Positions 61,395 to 64,000 of a DNA stretch of 64,000 bases are shown in pieces. Positions within the stretch are counted from its first letter, which is position 1. Every line of letters starts with the position of its first letter. The notes under the pieces are model-generated. The model did no database searches. It was given only the letters and a program-made list of their open reading frames with translations, and was not told the DNA's origin. This stretch comes from Rhizobium sp. CCGE531 (GTDB taxonomy: Bacteria; Pseudomonadota; Alphaproteobacteria; Rhizobiales; Rhizobiaceae), in assembly GCF_003627795.1 (NCBI RefSeq), contig NZ_CP032686.1:496001-560000 (forward strand), in the 5' to 3' direction. The position numbers and the translations under genes were made by a program.

Positions 61395-61774
61395 ACACTG
61401 TCTCGTCCAGAATGAGGTCGGGCAACCGGCCCTCACGTGACGACTAGCCAAACCAGCGGACCACCAAACAGGCCACAGCACCAATCAAAACACCGGCCAA
61501 AACCGCATTGCTAAACGCGCACCATCCAAACATGACATCACCTGCGCGACGTGTGGTTCGGAGCTTACTCGATCCGGATAAGAGGAGTGATCTCGGATGG
61601 AGCTGCCGAGACGATTGCTTTGGATTGATGCGGTAATGTCGCGCCCGGCCTCACCGAACCTTCTCGGTTTGCCCGGTGCATCGGGGCTTTCCAAGAGCGC
61701 AACAACAACGTTTCCGTGTAATGCATGGATTTCCATGAGTTGCAGCTGGAGCCTTGCGGGATTACGTTGCCATC
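61395..61774. other. Region between phosphoketolase and sensor genes
   Basis: Contains the possible 29-residue peptide gene on the minus strand. The plus strand is otherwise without a supported gene and should hold the promoter of the sensor gene. Confidence 0.4.
61444..61533 (-). CDS. Possible 29-residue membrane peptide
   Basis: ATG at 61533 with AGGTGA 5 bases upstream; the product reads MFGWCAFSNAVLAGVLIGAV then ACLVVRWFG, a single hydrophobic helix with a basic end. No function known; short length makes chance a real possibility. Confidence 0.3.
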   Translation of the reverse strand: MFGWCAFSNAVLAGVLIGAVACLVVRWFG

Positions 61775-64000
61775 ATGAGTTCGCCAGCCCCAAAAACGAG
61801 AATACGTTATATAAAACACATTGACGGTCGTCTGGCTTTCGTTGCCCGACAGCGGCTGCGGATACTACGCATATGGTCGCACCACCCCCAGTTCTTGCAT
61901 CTGGGCCTTTTTATTGCTGCCTATATCCTGGGCTGCGGATTCGCTCAGTTGCTCGCAATCGTGCCAGGAACAGGTATTTCCATTTGGCCGCCGAGCGGGC
62001 TTTTCATTGCTACGCTCCTTCTTTCCTCCCGGTCTAGCTGGCCATGGTGGATTCTGGGGGGCTGCTTGGCTGAATTGTTCAGCAATTTTCTGTGGTTTCA
62101 CAGTCCGTTTCCTGCTGCCTTCCTGATCTATATCGGCAACGCTCTGGAAGCGGTCGTTGGGGCATGGCTCGTGAGCCGGATTTTGAGGCAATCGATTCGG
62201 CTGGAAACCTTGCGGGAAGTTCTTGCATTCGTCTTGCTGGGGGCCGGAATTGCGCCAGTTGTAAGCGCGACCGTGGGAAGTGCGACACTTGCATGGTTTG
62301 GCATACTGTCGCAAACCTTCGAGGCGGCTTGGCCCCTTTGGTGGATCGGAGATGCCACTGGGGTCTTGATCGTAGCTCCACTGGCGCTGGTCGTATTCCA
62401 GAACTGGCGCGGTAAAGCACAGCTTTCGGCCGCTCGCTGGATCGAAGCCTGCGCCCTGGGGCTGATCTTACTTGGCGTCGCCGCCCTTTCGCTGAGCGGT
62501 TACCTGCCATTTGCCTATATTATCATGCCGCCCCTCCTTTGGGCTGCGGTGCGTTTCGAGTTCAAAGGTGCCGCCGTCACCTTGGCTCTCCTTGCGCTGA
62601 TCACCGCCGTTTTTACATTATCCGGCGCAAGTCAGTTTACCGGCAATCCGGAGTCGCAGAGGCACCAGCAAATCATGCTGCAGCTTTTTCTGGCGATCTC
62701 GGCATTTTCGGCGCTGATCGTAGCCGCCATATCCCGGCAGTACCAACTGGCGGTGCTTACATTGCATCAAAGCCTGGAGGCCTTGCGCGACCGGGAGCGG
62801 GAGCTCTCGCAATTGGTCGATATGGTCCCGAGCCACGTTTGGCGTCTGCGGCCCGACGGCGAGCCGACTTTCTTCAACAAGCGCATGGTCGATTTCCTCG
62901 GTCTGGACGTCAGTAATGCCGACAAATCGGGCATGAGCCGGTTGGAGGCTGTCATTGGAACCGTCATTCATCCCGATGATGCGTTTGAGCTCAAGAATAC
63001 CTTGAGACGTAGTCTTGTCACTGGCGAGGCGTTCGCCATGCGCTATCGACTGCGGCGGAACGACGGCGTCTATCGCTGGATGTCAAGCCGTGCTGAGCCG
63101 ATGAGGGATCAGACTGGAAGCATCACCCAGTGGTATGGCATCGGTCACGATGTCGAGGACCAGATGCAGGCCGAGGAGGCAGTGCGGCGGAGTGAGCGGC
63201 AGCTTCAACAACTGATCGACGCTGTGCCGGCCATGATCTGGACTGTAACGAACGAAGGAAAGCCGGACTACGTGAACAAGCAGTTCACAGATATCGTGGG
63301 CGCTACGCTTGCCGATATGAGAGCGCCCGACGGCATTGCTTCACTAAATTTGATCCATCCTGAAGACAAGCAAAGGGCTGCACAGGCATTGGCCGACTCA
63401 CTTATTACCAGACAACCTTACAGCCTGAGACTTCGGCAACTTCGGCACGACGGGGTTTATCGCTGGGTTGAGGCCCGGGTTGCACCTTTGCAAGATGAGT
63501 CTGGAGCTATCCTGCGATGGTACGGCGTCAACGTCGACGTGGACGACGAGGTTCGCGCACAGGAGGCGTTGCGAGAGCGAGAGCGGGAGCTGTCGCTGCT
63601 CGTCGATATGGTCCCGGTTCACATCGGCCGCATGTCGCCCAACGGCGAGCCGACCTTCTTCAGCAAGCGTACTTTGCAATCCATCGGCCTCGACCACGTC
63701 GCGGCTTGGGACAAACCTGACATGAGCCGCTTGGTGGCCCTCATAGGGGCAACCGTCCATCCCGAAGATGGCCTGCGCATGCGGGAGGTGCTCGACCGCG
63801 CCCTCGCCAGCGGTGAGCCTTATACGATAAGATATCGCCGCCGCCGCGCAGACGGCGTCTATCGCTGGATGGAGGGCCGCGCCGAGCCATTGCGGGATGA
63901 AAAGGGAGTGATCGTGCAATGGTACGCGGCTGCCCTAGACATCGATGACGAGGTGCGCGCGCAGCGGGCCCTGGAAGAACACGAGCGGGAGCTCCAGCAG
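61775..64000 (+). CDS. MASE1-domain multi-PAS sensor protein (3' end outside window)
   Basis: The frame from the ATG at 61775 stays open to the window edge (742 codons). After a basic N-terminus comes a MASE1-like membrane sensor domain at about 42-330 with eight or so helices and the hallmark GTGISIWPPSGLFIATLLLS near residue 66. Three PAS/PAC units follow at about 335-465, 470-595 and 600-730, each ending WYG/AIxxDVDDE-type. PAS units 1 and 3 are clearly related (QLVDMVPSHVWRLRPDGEPT versus LLVDMVPVHIGRMSPNGEPT), pointing to an internal duplication. The output domain is missing; linker style suggests a histidine kinase, but GGDEF or EAL outputs also occur after MASE1. Confidence 0.85.
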   Translation, partial: MSSPAPKTRIRYIKHIDGRLAFVARQRLRILRIWSHHPQFLHLGLFIAAYILGCGFAQLLAIVPGTGISIWPPSGLFIATLLLSSRSSWPWWILGGCLAELFSNFLWFHSPFPAAFLIYIGNALEAVVGAWLVSRILRQSIRLETLREVLAFVLLGAGIAPVVSATVGSATLAWFGILSQTFEAAWPLWWIGDATGVLIVAPLALVVFQNWRGKAQLSAARWIEACALGLILLGVAALSLSGYLPFAYIIMPPLLWAAVRFEFKGAAVTLALLALITAVFTLSGASQFTGNPESQRHQQIMLQLFLAISAFSALIVAAISRQYQLAVLTLHQSLEALRDRERELSQLVDMVPSHVWRLRPDGEPTFFNKRMVDFLGLDVSNADKSGMSRLEAVIGTVIHPDDAFELKNTLRRSLVTGEAFAMRYRLRRNDGVYRWMSSRAEPMRDQTGSITQWYGIGHDVEDQMQAEEAVRRSERQLQQLIDAVPAMIWTVTNEGKPDYVNKQFTDIVGATLADMRAPDGIASLNLIHPEDKQRAAQALADSLITRQPYSLRLRQLRHDGVYRWVEARVAPLQDESGAILRWYGVNVDVDDEVRAQEALRERERELSLLVDMVPVHIGRMSPNGEPTFFSKRTLQSIGLDHVAAWDKPDMSRLVALIGATVHPEDGLRMREVLDRALASGEPYTIRYRRRRADGVYRWMEGRAEPLRDEKGVIVQWYAAALDIDDEVRAQRALEEHERELQQ

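Noticed and set aside
1..64000. CRISPR array, rRNA, repABC or origin
   Set aside because: No regularly spaced direct repeats, no rRNA-like sequence and no replication-initiator or partition genes were seen.

Overview
The window looks like a plasmid or accessory chromosomal region of a Rhizobium/Agrobacterium-type alphaproteobacterium. Pointers are FixJ-type regulators, a pRiA4b ORF-3 family gene, alphaproteobacterial chemoreceptors (one ending in an EWEEF-type CheR tether), orphan Tad-type pilus-assembly genes, conjugation-gene debris, and insertion sequences of the IS6, IS30, IS21 and IS110 families. Protein-coding blocks are separated by stretches of decayed sequence.

Left block (1-9.5 kb): an iron/metal block. 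On the minus strand a ParB/Srx-fold protein resembling free-serine kinases (SerK/SbnI), an SbnB-like dehydrogenase, a fold-III PLP decarboxylase (SbnH-like), an SbnA-like synthase and a MATE exporter (cut by the window edge) form a tight operon. Together they predict L-2,3-diaminopropionate synthesis from serine and its incorporation into, and export as, a metallophore. Divergently, a periplasmic binding protein, two FecCD permeases and a FecE-type ATPase predict re-import of a ferric chelate. The intergenic region carries a perfect 9-9-9 dyad with the TGA-N9-TCA core of rhizobial iron-responsive operators, and a second weaker match.

9.5-22 kb is a graveyard with islands: a decayed ORF with an aldehyde-dehydrogenase-like tail, a truncated acyltransferase, the frameshifted remains of a conjugation gene with two LPD7-like repeats, a LuxR-type regulator, a ParE/RelE-type toxin-antitoxin pair, a complete IS6-family element whose inverted repeats can be seen, a chemoreceptor, an IS30 remnant apparently split by an IS110 element, and a methyltransferase/istA/IS30 mosaic.

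22-33 kb holds signalling and stress genes: an HD-GYP phosphodiesterase facing a PAS-PAS-PAS-GGEEF cyclase, a DUF1778/GNAT toxin-antitoxin pair, a class III adenylate cyclase with TPRs, a DUF4337 protein, a CorA transporter and an AraC regulator. 33-39.5 kb carries a chemoreceptor-cheW unit and an orphan TadG/TadE/TadE operon.

39.5-55 kb contains DUF2252 and DUF2188 genes, then a redox/detoxification area: metallo-beta-lactamase-fold hydrolase, divergent LysR/quinone oxidoreductase, two intact NmrA-like reductases and one internally deleted third copy, a secreted cupin, and a YbhGFSR-like ABC exporter operon. 55-64 kb has two FixJ-like regulators (one with Glu at the phospho-acceptor position), the acetate kinase-phosphoketolase pair and a MASE1/multi-PAS sensor that runs off the right edge.

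No rRNA, tRNA, CRISPR array, replication origin or complete conjugation system was seen.
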